DNA of 64,000 nucleotides from Mariniblastus fucicola (GTDB lineage Bacteria > Planctomycetota > Planctomycetia > Pirellulales > Pirellulaceae). The translations under genes and the position numbers were made by a program. The stretch is taken from contig NZ_CP042912.1 of assembly GCF_008087665.1 (NCBI RefSeq), positions 3,472,001 to 3,536,000 on the forward strand, given 5' to 3'. Shown here in pieces: positions 38,894 to 46,936 of this stretch. Below the pieces are notes generated by a model. The model had not been told where the DNA came from, did no database searches, and saw only the letters and a program-made list of their open reading frames with translations. Position 1 is the stretch's first letter. Each line of letters begins with the position of its first letter.

Positions 38894-39115
38894 TATGCGC
38901 TTATCTAGAGACGCACATCGAGGCCCAATCCTCTGTTTTGGTCTGTTTTTGTCCTCAGGCGCGCGCAGCTTGTGCGCAGGTTCCCATGCAGCCCAACTTC
39001 TTAATTTCGCGCCCAAATGATTGACTGTCAGTGACGGGGCATCGGTTGCTCCGGCGTCAATTTGATCCGGTGTTCAGCCGGAATTCTTCCTCACAATTCA
39101 AAGGAATATGCAGAG

Positions 39116-39661
39116 ATGAACTTTTTAACCAAACTACTTTTGTTTGCCGCGGCTGGGTGGCCAATCGCCATCGACGTGCTATGTCCGAATGAGATCGTCC
39201 CAGCAGGAATAAGCATCGCGACCCAGTCATGCTTAGAACTTCCGCTCGCAAATCTAGATGATTCCGCAATTCGGCCACGAATCATGAGTGGGCCGCGAGC
39301 TATTTTTACGCGGAAAACTTCTGACCTCGACGTCGGCCACGAAAAAATCAGTTCGGATATAGAGGATGTGTTGCAGCTGATTGATGATCGCCAAATTGCA
39401 GCGATATGGATCTTCATTTCAATGCTTCCTCTTAGTTCCGCAACGGTTGGTGCGAGTGTCGCACTTGGAGACAACCGGCGGCAAGTTGTCGTCTGTATTG
39501 GGCGTCTTTCAAAAAAGAAGGACAGTGAAGAACAGACGAATGAGTCCATTGACACGTCTCTCGCAGTAGTCAGAAACAAGATTGATGAACTCTTCGGGAC
39601 CGATGTCGAGATTGAAGAGCTAGCTGGAGTGGATTGGTCGCTGATCGCAGCACGACCCTAA
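39116..39661 (+). CDS. Hypothetical protein
   Basis: 181 residues (MNFLTKLLLFAAAGWPIAIDVL...). The N-terminus is a hydrophobic signal-like segment and a second hydrophobic stretch (IAAIWIFISMLPLSSATVGASVAL, about residues 103-126) may cross the membrane; the C-terminal 55 residues are charged. An AAGGAAT site sits about ten bases before the ATG. No family recognised. Base composition is more AT-rich than neighbouring genes and the gene lies between a tRNA and a recombinase remnant, so recent acquisition is possible. Confidence 0.5.
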   Translation: MNFLTKLLLFAAAGWPIAIDVLCPNEIVPAGISIATQSCLELPLANLDDSAIRPRIMSGPRAIFTRKTSDLDVGHEKISSDIEDVLQLIDDRQIAAIWIFISMLPLSSATVGASVALGDNRRQVVVCIGRLSKKKDSEEQTNESIDTSLAVVRNKIDELFGTDVEIEELAGVDWSLIAARP

Positions 39662-40089
39662 AAGCAAAACAGGTGATCAAATTGGGAATCGTCATATGCG
39701 TGATGGTGGAAGACTTGAGTCGACTGTATCGGAACCCATTGTTGCAATACGAGTTTGTATTTTTCTGCGTTGACAACGGAGTGCGGTTTGTCAGCATCGC
39801 AGACAATCTGGACACCTTTGATGAGTATTGGGAATCCAACATGAGCGTCGCGGCGCTGAGGCACTCCATGCCTGCAGTTGATGCCCGGCGGCAGCAAGCT
39901 GCTAAACTCAATCCAAAAATGCGGCATATGAGATGCGGAAGCTTTCGCAAACAAGCTGAGTTCGCGTTGAAGGTTTTTAGCCTGCTTTGGGCGATTGGGG
40001 CGGGACAGATTTCTTCCTTAACTATTGGTAACGACTCGAATCAATTGCGTGAAAACAGTTCCGAAAGCTCGCAGTCATCAACGGAGTAA
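39634..40089 (+). pseudogene. Serine recombinase (resolvase) remnant
   Basis: Fragment of a large serine recombinase. From residue 24, MVEDLSRLYRNPLLQYEFVF...CVDNGVRFVSIADNLDT...EYWESNMSVAALRHSMPAVDARRQ matches the middle of the resolvase catalytic domain (the conserved DLSRL..R and DNLDT segments). The N-terminal part with the nucleophile serine is missing, and after residue 100 the sequence becomes unrelated. So this is a degraded piece, not an active enzyme. It overlaps the end of the preceding hypothetical gene by 28 bases in a different frame. Confidence 0.65.
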
Positions 40090-40273
40090 AAGCGTCGCTT
40101 TGGCGAAGACACTGTACTCTAGCGCTCACGCCCTGTCGCAAAACGACAAATGAAGCTAGACGATCACTTTTCGAAGGCTGCTACCATAAAAAGTAGTGTA
40201 TCTGCCCATTTTATGAACGCGTTCGACTCGCGCGGAGGGGCAAGGAAACAATCTCCAGAGTGGCAGCGGCAAT

Positions 40274-41806
40274 TTGAATAGCAGTCTTAAGTATCTGGCC
40301 GTTGATCTTGGCGGCGAAAGTGGCCGCGTGGTTTCGGGGGCATTTGATGGGAAAACAGTCGAGGTTGAAGAGCTGCATCGATTCGCAACGGGCGGCATAG
40401 AAGTTGATTCGACTTTGCGATGGGACATTCATCGAATATGGCAAGGAATCCAAGCGGGCCTGCAAACTGCCAATAAGAAGTATGACAAGATCGAAAGTGT
40501 CGGCGTTGATTCTTGGGGCGTCGACTATGTGCTGCTCGATGACAATGAGCAGTTGGTTGAGCTCCCCTATCACTATCGGGACCGGCGAAACATCGGCACG
40601 TTGGATCAGATCACTGAGATTGTGCCCAAGTCCGAACTGTTTGCGACCACTGGCATTCAGTTCATGGAGATCAACACGCTTTGCCAGCTCTTTGCCGGCC
40701 AGAGATGCGGCGATGCACTCAATAAATCACAACATCTGCTGACGATTGCGGATTACTTTCATTGGTGCCTCTGTGGTTCAAAAACTATTGAATTCACTTT
40801 CGCCACAACGACGCAATGCTTTGATCCGGTCAAAAGAAATTGGGCGACATCGCTCCTGGATCGTTTGAAAATCCCAACTCATATGCTGCCGGAAGTTGTT
40901 AGCCCCGGGACAAACCTTGGCAACGTTCGGGAGTCAGTCCAGAAGCAAACTGGAATAGGAAAAGTCCCCGTCATTGCACCCGCAACGCACGACACTGCGT
41001 CTGCGGTGGTTGCCGTGCCTGTCGCGACTTCCAGCGCAAAAAACTGGGCCTACATTAGTTCTGGGACTTGGTCGCTTGTTGGTTTGGAAGTTGATACGCC
41101 AGTCATTTCTGCGGAAGCACTGATGGCAAATGTGACGAACGAAGGTGGAGTCGACGGAACCTGGAGACTGCTCAAAAACGTCATGGGGCTATGGCTAGTG
41201 CAGCGACTGCGTTTGGCATTTTCATCGCGAGGCTTTGAGGCCAGCTACGAAAAACTCACCGAACTGGCTGGCCAAGCGACTTCAGCCGGATGCTTCATCG
41301 ATCCTGACGACCCGTCGTTCCTGAACCCACCGAACATGGAAGAAGCAATCTTTCGGTTCTGCAATGAGACGGGACAAGCTCCGCCTGCGGACGAAGGTGA
41401 GATGGTTAAGTGCGTGCTAGAAAGTCTCGCCCTTCGATACAGCCAAGTATTGAAAGAAGTGTCTGCTCTGGCAAAAACCAGAATCGATGTCATCCATGTG
41501 GTTGGCGGAGGCTGCAAGAACATTTTGCTGAATCAATATATCGCTGGCGCAACGCAACTGCCGGTCGTTGCAGGTCCGAGCGAGGCAACCGCACTCGGGA
41601 ACCTGATGATTCAATGCAAGTCAGCCGGGAAGATTGGCACCCTGGGTGATGTTCGCACCGTGATCCGCGATTCGGTTGAGCTGATCGAATTCGAGCCCAC
41701 GGCTCTCACGTATTGGCAAGATGCGCTTGTGAAGTTCGAAGGCCTTTGCAAAAAACGCAACTCTCAGAATGTTGCCCAAGCAAGTGGTCTGTCAGAGCTG
41801 AATTGA
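40274..41806 (+). CDS. rhaB: Rhamnulokinase
   Basis: FGGY-family sugar kinase that phosphorylates L-rhamnulose. The N-terminal ATPase phosphate loop YLAVDLGGESGRVVSGAFDG, the substrate region VGVDSWGVDYVLLD, PATHDTASAVVAVP, the ISSGTWSLVGLE segment and the second phosphate loop DVIHVVGGGCKNILLNQ are typical of RhaB. The start codon appears to be TTG at 40274, without a close ribosome site, so it could be elsewhere. The last few codons (from about SGLSELN) are read from the left inverted repeat of the IS630 element, which supplies the stop; the natural C-terminus was probably slightly different. It belongs to the rhamnose locus with the AraC regulator, GH78 and rhaM. Confidence 0.92.
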   Translation: MNSSLKYLAVDLGGESGRVVSGAFDGKTVEVEELHRFATGGIEVDSTLRWDIHRIWQGIQAGLQTANKKYDKIESVGVDSWGVDYVLLDDNEQLVELPYHYRDRRNIGTLDQITEIVPKSELFATTGIQFMEINTLCQLFAGQRCGDALNKSQHLLTIADYFHWCLCGSKTIEFTFATTTQCFDPVKRNWATSLLDRLKIPTHMLPEVVSPGTNLGNVRESVQKQTGIGKVPVIAPATHDTASAVVAVPVATSSAKNWAYISSGTWSLVGLEVDTPVISAEALMANVTNEGGVDGTWRLLKNVMGLWLVQRLRLAFSSRGFEASYEKLTELAGQATSAGCFIDPDDPSFLNPPNMEEAIFRFCNETGQAPPADEGEMVKCVLESLALRYSQVLKEVSALAKTRIDVIHVVGGGCKNILLNQYIAGATQLPVVAGPSEATALGNLMIQCKSAGKIGTLGDVRTVIRDSVELIEFEPTALTYWQDALVKFEGLCKKRNSQNVAQASGLSELN

Positions 41807-42514
41807 TGGGTAAAGCTTCTTTAGTTTTATTCTTGCATCGTCAGTTTTGAATTGCCAATCAACGGTTGCTTCCGACTCGTTTCTTCCACGGTTCCAGGCT
41901 GCAACCTGTTTTTCAAGTGTCTTTTTGGTTGGGATTCGCCTGTTGAGACATTGCTTTGCCAAAGAAGCCAGTTCGGTTTCGGCCATGTTGAGCCAGCTGC
42001 CGTGTTTGGGCGTATAGTGGATTTCCAACTTCTCGATCAACCGACGAGCCTCCTGCGGTTCAAAGGCCTCGTACAGTGAGCCAGGCTTGTGGGTGTTGAG
42101 GTTATCCATGACCAAGACAATTTTCTCCGCGTCAGGATCAAGCTCGTCAACAAGTTTCTTGACGACATGGGCGAAGTCAACTTTCGTTCGTCGATCGGTC
42201 ACCTCGACGTGGCGCCACCCTGCCAGTGGCTCAAAAAGCATAAACAGGTTCGCAACACCGTTGCGTTTGTATTCGTAGTCCTCTCGAGCTGGAGTGCCCG
42301 GCTTGGCGGGGATTGGAGTTCGAGTTTCGCCAACGAGTTGCTTGCTCGTTTCGTCAAGACACACAACAGGACGTTTGGCGTCGTAGGGGCGTTGATACAC
42401 CTCAAGGACATCTTCCATGGCAGCTACGAATTCAGCGTTCTTCTCGGGAGGGATCACCCACTGCTCCTTCAAGTGAGGCTTGAGTTCGTTTTTTTCAGCG
42501 TCTCGCGGACACAC
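41792..42514 (-). CDS. IS630 transposase, catalytic frame (orfB)
   Basis: DDE catalytic part: VVCLDETSKQLVG (first Asp), IVLVMDNLNTHKPGSL (second Asp) and HYTPKHGSWLNMAETELASLAKQC (Glu). It overlaps orfA by 46 bases and has no good start of its own; it is reached from orfA by a -1 shift at the A7 tract, as known for many IS630 elements. Its stop lies inside the left inverted repeat. Confidence 0.85.
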   Translation of the reverse strand: MCPRDAEKNELKPHLKEQWVIPPEKNAEFVAAMEDVLEVYQRPYDAKRPVVCLDETSKQLVGETRTPIPAKPGTPAREDYEYKRNGVANLFMLFEPLAGWRHVEVTDRRTKVDFAHVVKKLVDELDPDAEKIVLVMDNLNTHKPGSLYEAFEPQEARRLIEKLEIHYTPKHGSWLNMAETELASLAKQCLNRRIPTKKTLEKQVAAWNRGRNESEATVDWQFKTDDARIKLKKLYPSIQL

Positions 42515-42921
42515 TCGTGGCTGACCGAGTCGACAACTTCCAAAGCGATCAGACGATCAGCAAGCAAACGCAATGTCCACCGACTTCTGCCCTCGGGAGC
42601 TTCACTACATGCAGTTGCAATCAACGTCGCCTCAGCTTTACCGTCAAGCTTACGATAAATTCGCTTGCCAGTGTTCTTGCGAAACACTGCCGACTCCAAC
42701 CCCTCTTCGACGAACCGCCGACGAATGCGAAATACCGTCGAAAGGCTCACTCCGGAAAACTCTGCGTTCTCCTGATCAGTCTTTCCCTGGTCGGCTTTGA
42801 GCAGAACGCGAGCTCGACCAAGAACAGAAACCGACTTACCGCCTTTGCGAATCAAGTCTTTGAGTAAATGACGTTCGCTATCAGTCAAATCAACAACAAA
42901 ACGTTCTGACTTCGTTTTCAT
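42469..42921 (-). CDS. IS630 transposase, N-terminal frame (orfA)
   Basis: Helix-turn-helix DNA-binding part: VLLKADQGKTDQENAEFSGVSLSTVFRIRRRFVEEGLE followed by a second winged helix (RWTLRLLADRLIALEVVDSVSHECVRETLKK). The ATG at 42921 follows GGAGGG; the frame continues upstream to 42975. The frame stops after TNSSLT. A run of seven A residues in the codons for LKK (T7 at 42489-42495 on the plus strand) allows a -1 shift into the downstream frame. Confidence 0.85.
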   Translation of the reverse strand: MKTKSERFVVDLTDSERHLLKDLIRKGGKSVSVLGRARVLLKADQGKTDQENAEFSGVSLSTVFRIRRRFVEEGLESAVFRKNTGKRIYRKLDGKAEATLIATACSEAPEGRSRWTLRLLADRLIALEVVDSVSHECVRETLKKTNSSLT

Positions 42922-42995
42922 CTCGCCCTCCGTGGCAAAAAAGAAGACAATGAACGATAGCCAAAAACTAGTCAACTCAACTTTGACAGACTACT

Positions 42996-43365
42996 AGTTA
43001 AGCTTAACCGAACGTCCGCTTGTTGGGTTTCATGACTCAGCGAGTGCCAGCCTGCTTACTCTTCGCCCAACGTGGTACCTGTAAAATTAGCTCCGGCACG
43101 CCTCCAGCATCTCTCTTGCGGCGACGTTCATATAGTGATTGTCATTAGTTGAATTGTCGCATTCGGGAAGCCGGGAATTCATGCTCCTTGTGCGGGACCG
43201 CGAATTTTTAGCCAAAACAGCTTGGAAATCGATCTGGCTTGTCGCAAATGGACATTCTATTGGCTCGAAGTACACTGTTTGGTTTGGTATGATGCCGCTT
43301 TGCCGGCCTTTGAGGGTCGTACACGGGACGTCAACCACCCTTCACAGATCGCACCACAGTCGGCC
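42996..43365. other. Non-coding region between IS630 and araC-type gene
   Basis: About 370 bp with no convincing gene. It should contain the promoter of the AraC-type regulator; I see no clear -35/-10 pair or inverted repeat. The regulator's frame is open back to 43222 but the upstream part has no family similarity. Confidence 0.4.
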
Positions 43366-44358
43366 ATGGCGGATTCTGACAGCTCCACATTCAACTACCT
43401 TCCGGTGCCCGAAATCGTCAACCGACTTGGGCTCTACGTGACAGGTGCAGGGACAGACATCGTGCCCGCCGGAGCTGCTTACCCGAGGCAAAACCATCCT
43501 GAGCTGTATCACTTTTCGTGGCATGCTGGCCGAGTGCTTCCTGAATTTCAATTCGTATTTGTAGCGGCAGGACGAGGCGAATTCGAATCGCGAGAAACAG
43601 GGCTGCAGGAAATCAAACCTGGGACGATCATGATGCTCTTCCCAGATGTGTGGCATCGCTATCGGCCGCATCCAGGGACTGGCTGGACGGAGTATTGGAT
43701 CTCGCTTGGCGGAGACCTGCTGTTTCAGTGGTTGGGTCGCGGGCTTTTCGATCCGAATCGTCCGCTGACAACTTTGCGTCAGCCCGGGAAGACAATTGAA
43801 AAATATGAAGACGTGATCGACTTCGTGATGAGTCGCCCGGAACAGGATGCTCCGATGCTGACGGCCCATGCTATGGCGCTGATCGCGAGTGCTTTGGAGC
43901 AAGCCCAGACATCTGTTGAATCAATCAATTCGAAAGACGATCTCGATCGATCGGACAATCCGCTGGTCACCGAAGCATTGCGAGTCATTTGGAATAACAG
44001 CCATCAACGTGTCTCTGTTGACATGATTGCAAAGCAGCTTGGCGTCACGCGACGAACCCTGGAGCGGCACTTCAAAAAGCATCTTGGACGAACACTGTTG
44101 CAGGAGCTTGTTGCCTGTCGAATTCAACGAGCGAAGAGGCTCCTTCGTGAGACGCATGTCCCGATCAAGTATGTTGCCCACGCCGCCGGTTTTAGTTCTC
44201 TTCCGAATCTCTGCAAAGTTTTTCGCCGCGAAGTCGGCACGACGCCCGGCAGCTATCGCGAGGCGGCAGCTATGAAACAGAGTGCTCGTCGATGGCCGAA
44301 TTCGTCGGCTGCCGCGGCGCCCGAAGATGTCGCTGAAGTGTCGCAAAACGGCACGTGA
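43366..44358 (+). CDS. AraC family transcriptional regulator
   Basis: Sugar-responsive activator. The N-terminal cupin-like sensor domain (about residues 25-150) includes FVFVAAGRGEFESRETG and PGTIMMLFPDVWHRYRPHPGTGWTEYW, typical of AraC effector pockets. The C-terminal double helix-turn-helix (about 220-310) has VSVDMIAKQLGVTRRTLERHFKKHLG and VPIKYVAHAAGFSSLPNLCKVFRREVGTTPGSYR. The ATG at 43366 (MADSDSSTFNYLPVPEI) fits; the frame extends upstream to 43222. It precedes the rhamnosidase gene by 84 bases in the same direction and probably controls the locus, perhaps in response to L-rhamnose (inference). Confidence 0.9.
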   Translation: MADSDSSTFNYLPVPEIVNRLGLYVTGAGTDIVPAGAAYPRQNHPELYHFSWHAGRVLPEFQFVFVAAGRGEFESRETGLQEIKPGTIMMLFPDVWHRYRPHPGTGWTEYWISLGGDLLFQWLGRGLFDPNRPLTTLRQPGKTIEKYEDVIDFVMSRPEQDAPMLTAHAMALIASALEQAQTSVESINSKDDLDRSDNPLVTEALRVIWNNSHQRVSVDMIAKQLGVTRRTLERHFKKHLGRTLLQELVACRIQRAKRLLRETHVPIKYVAHAAGFSSLPNLCKVFRREVGTTPGSYREAAAMKQSARRWPNSSAAAAPEDVAEVSQNGT

Positions 44359-44442
44359 AACAAAAGCATCAGTTCGCTCAGTTTCGTTACGTTTCCAAAT
44401 CAACAAACACCAAGATACTCCCTAGACCCTTGAGGCAATCAT

Positions 44443-46920
44443 TTGACTACGGCAAGATTCAGATGGGCACTGGCAACGTTGATCGCTTTGACGTGCCTTT
44501 CTTCGCTGCAAGCGCAAGACGCAATTCCAGAATTGATTCTGAAACCATCGATTGCTGATGGGCAGTTGTCGCACGATGCCATGCTGAGCCGCGGGTACAC
44601 GCCGCTGTTCAACGGTAAGGACCTGAGCGGCTGGCGGAATCCATACCCGTTCGGCGAAGCCAAAGTTGTTGACGGCGAAATCCACTTGATGGCGAACAAG
44701 AAGTTCTTTCTTGTGACAGAGAAGAAGTACTCCGACTTTCGACTGAGCGTTGAGATCAAGCTGCCGGAAGGAAAAGCTAACTCCGGCGTGATGTTCCGCT
44801 GCCACGTCGATCCGGAAGCAAAGAAGAAAGTCTTTGGCTATCAAGCCGAATGCGATGGCTCCGACCGAAAATGGTCCGGTGGATTGTACGACGAAAGCCG
44901 TCGTGGTTGGATTTGGCCAAGCGCCGAAGGTCGGTCAACGGATCAGTTTCTTGAGCATGCGGAAGAGTCAAAAGAATTCTTCAAGCAACCTGCCATCGCA
45001 GACGCTCTGAACCGCAATGGCTGGAATCGTTTCGAGATCACTTGTATCAAAGACTTGATCACGATTGAACTCAACGGTGTGCAGACAGTACGGTTTCGCG
45101 ATCCAACCGACGCCAGTGGCTTCATTGCGATTCAGCATCATGGCGAGAAAGGCCAGACGTACCGATTTCGCAATCTGTTCATCAAGGAGCTGCCTGAGAT
45201 CCCAGCGGAGGACCATGTTTCGCTAACAGATCAAGAACCCGTTTCGATCAAACGCGTTGATGAGAAAACAACGCTGATTGATTTCGGCAAAGTCGCGTTC
45301 GGAAACATCGTGATGCCAGTTCCGCCCGGACGCGGAAAAGGCAACGTGCACTTCGGCGAAAAGCTCAAGAAAGGTCGCATCGATCGGGAGCCACCAGGAA
45401 CCGTTCGATACGGCGTGACTCCAATTCGGTTTGGGCAACAGCGAGGCAACTGGGTTGTGCCGGCTCCGAATGACGATCGAATCGTGCAGCAAGCCGGCTT
45501 GATGTACGCCAATCCGCCAGCTGTTTTACTGCCCGATCACTGGGGAGCAGTGACACCGTTTCGATGGATTGAAATCGAAGGCGTTGAAGAGGATTTTCCG
45601 TTTGAGCTTATTCGCCGAAGAGCCGCGTTTTCATCGACTTGGAATGAAGAAGCCAGTGCCTTTGAGAGTTCAGACGAAACGCTCAACCGGATCTGGGATC
45701 TTTGTAAGTACAGCCTCAAGGCAACGACCTTCGCTGGCGTTTACGTCGATGGCGACCGTGAACGCATTCCTTATGAGGCCGATGCCTACTTGAATCAGCT
45801 AAGCCACTACACGACCGACGATGACGTCACGATGGCCGCTCGTACTTTCGACAGGTTGATGGAGAACGGGACTTGGCCAACTGAATGGTCACCGCACATG
45901 GTGTTCATGGCTCACGCTCAGTGGATGTATTCAGGCGACATCGAATGGCTACGTCAACGCTACGAAAGTCTCAAGTCCAAGACGCTAATGCATCGAAGCG
46001 GCGAAGATGAACTGGTTCGCAGCGGAGAATTGGACCAGAAGCGTCATGACATCGTGGACTGGCCCAAGAAAGAACGCGACAATTTCGTGTTCACGGAAAT
46101 CAACACCGTCGTCAACGCGTTTCACATCGAAGCGCTCCAGCAGATGGCAGAAATGGCCCAAGCGGTTGGCAAAGAGGAAGACGCGAAGGCTTTCGTGGCA
46201 CGAGCAGAGATGGCCAAAGCCGCGTTTCAGAAAACTTTGTTCGACGACGCTGAGGGAATCTATCGCGATGGAGTCGGGACGGACCACAGCAGCATTCACG
46301 CGAACTTTTTCCCGCTCGCGTTTGGGCTGATCCCGGAAGACAAAAAAGCCGGCGTCATCGAATGGCTTAAAGGGAAGGACATGGCGTGCAGCGTTTACGC
46401 AGCACAATATTTCATGGACGGCTTGTTCACCAATGGTTGTGACTCAAAAGCCCTTGAGCTGATCCTTGCTGACGGCGACAGAAGTTGGAAGCACATGGTC
46501 AACAGCGGAACCACGATCACGTGGGAAGCTTGGGGGCTGAAATACAAGCCCAACCAGGACTGGAATCACGCGTGGGGAGCAGCGCCGGCCAACCTGTTGC
46601 CGCGTTTCGTGTTGGGCGTTCAAGTTGGTTCGCCGGGTTGGAAGACTGCGAACATTCGACCATGCCCCGGCGGTTTGAAATTCGCTCGTGGAAAAGTTCC
46701 GACTTCTCAAGGCCCGATTGAAGTCGACTGGGAAAACGGAGATCAGTTCAAGCTTGAATTGACCCTGCCAGACGGCATGTCAGCTAAAATCGAAATTCCT
46801 GCGACAGATTCCAGCAAGAGCGTTGTTGTCGATGGACAGAGCGCTGAAGCGACCGAGGAAGACGGCCGCTGGATCTTGAAGGAACCCGTCACAGGCAAAG
46901 TCACAATTGAATCAAAGTAA
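44443..46920 (+). CDS. DUF1080-domain alpha-L-rhamnosidase (GH78)
   Basis: Secreted glycoside hydrolase removing terminal alpha-L-rhamnose. A signal peptide (FRWALATLIALTCLSSLQAQ) is followed by a DUF1080 concanavalin-like domain (about residues 50-250; LFNGKDLSGWRNP and ANSGVMFRCHV) probably for carbohydrate binding, then a GH78 region: the signature DGDRERIPYEAD with candidate general acid Glu440, and the WEAW motif with candidate base Glu695, within an (alpha/alpha)6 barrel, and a C-terminal beta-sandwich. The start is a TTG at 44443; no in-frame ATG is close by. 825 residues. The locus context (rhaB, rhaM, AraC regulator) supports rhamnose release. Confidence 0.9.
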   Translation: MTTARFRWALATLIALTCLSSLQAQDAIPELILKPSIADGQLSHDAMLSRGYTPLFNGKDLSGWRNPYPFGEAKVVDGEIHLMANKKFFLVTEKKYSDFRLSVEIKLPEGKANSGVMFRCHVDPEAKKKVFGYQAECDGSDRKWSGGLYDESRRGWIWPSAEGRSTDQFLEHAEESKEFFKQPAIADALNRNGWNRFEITCIKDLITIELNGVQTVRFRDPTDASGFIAIQHHGEKGQTYRFRNLFIKELPEIPAEDHVSLTDQEPVSIKRVDEKTTLIDFGKVAFGNIVMPVPPGRGKGNVHFGEKLKKGRIDREPPGTVRYGVTPIRFGQQRGNWVVPAPNDDRIVQQAGLMYANPPAVLLPDHWGAVTPFRWIEIEGVEEDFPFELIRRRAAFSSTWNEEASAFESSDETLNRIWDLCKYSLKATTFAGVYVDGDRERIPYEADAYLNQLSHYTTDDDVTMAARTFDRLMENGTWPTEWSPHMVFMAHAQWMYSGDIEWLRQRYESLKSKTLMHRSGEDELVRSGELDQKRHDIVDWPKKERDNFVFTEINTVVNAFHIEALQQMAEMAQAVGKEEDAKAFVARAEMAKAAFQKTLFDDAEGIYRDGVGTDHSSIHANFFPLAFGLIPEDKKAGVIEWLKGKDMACSVYAAQYFMDGLFTNGCDSKALELILADGDRSWKHMVNSGTTITWEAWGLKYKPNQDWNHAWGAAPANLLPRFVLGVQVGSPGWKTANIRPCPGGLKFARGKVPTSQGPIEVDWENGDQFKLELTLPDGMSAKIEIPATDSSKSVVVDGQSAEATEEDGRWILKEPVTGKVTIESK

Positions 46921-46936
46921 TTCCAAGATATCCGAC

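Larger units (their letters stand above)
41783..42995 (-). mobile_element. IS630-type insertion sequence
   Basis: About 1,213 bp with imperfect terminal inverted repeats: AGTGGTCTGTCAGAGCTGA on the left and, inverted, AGTAGTCTGTCAAAGTTGA on the right. It carries two overlapping transposase frames on the minus strand. The TA dinucleotide duplication expected for IS630 is not evident at either end, so the element may be old or altered at its left edge, which lies within the 3' end of rhaB. Confidence 0.82.
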
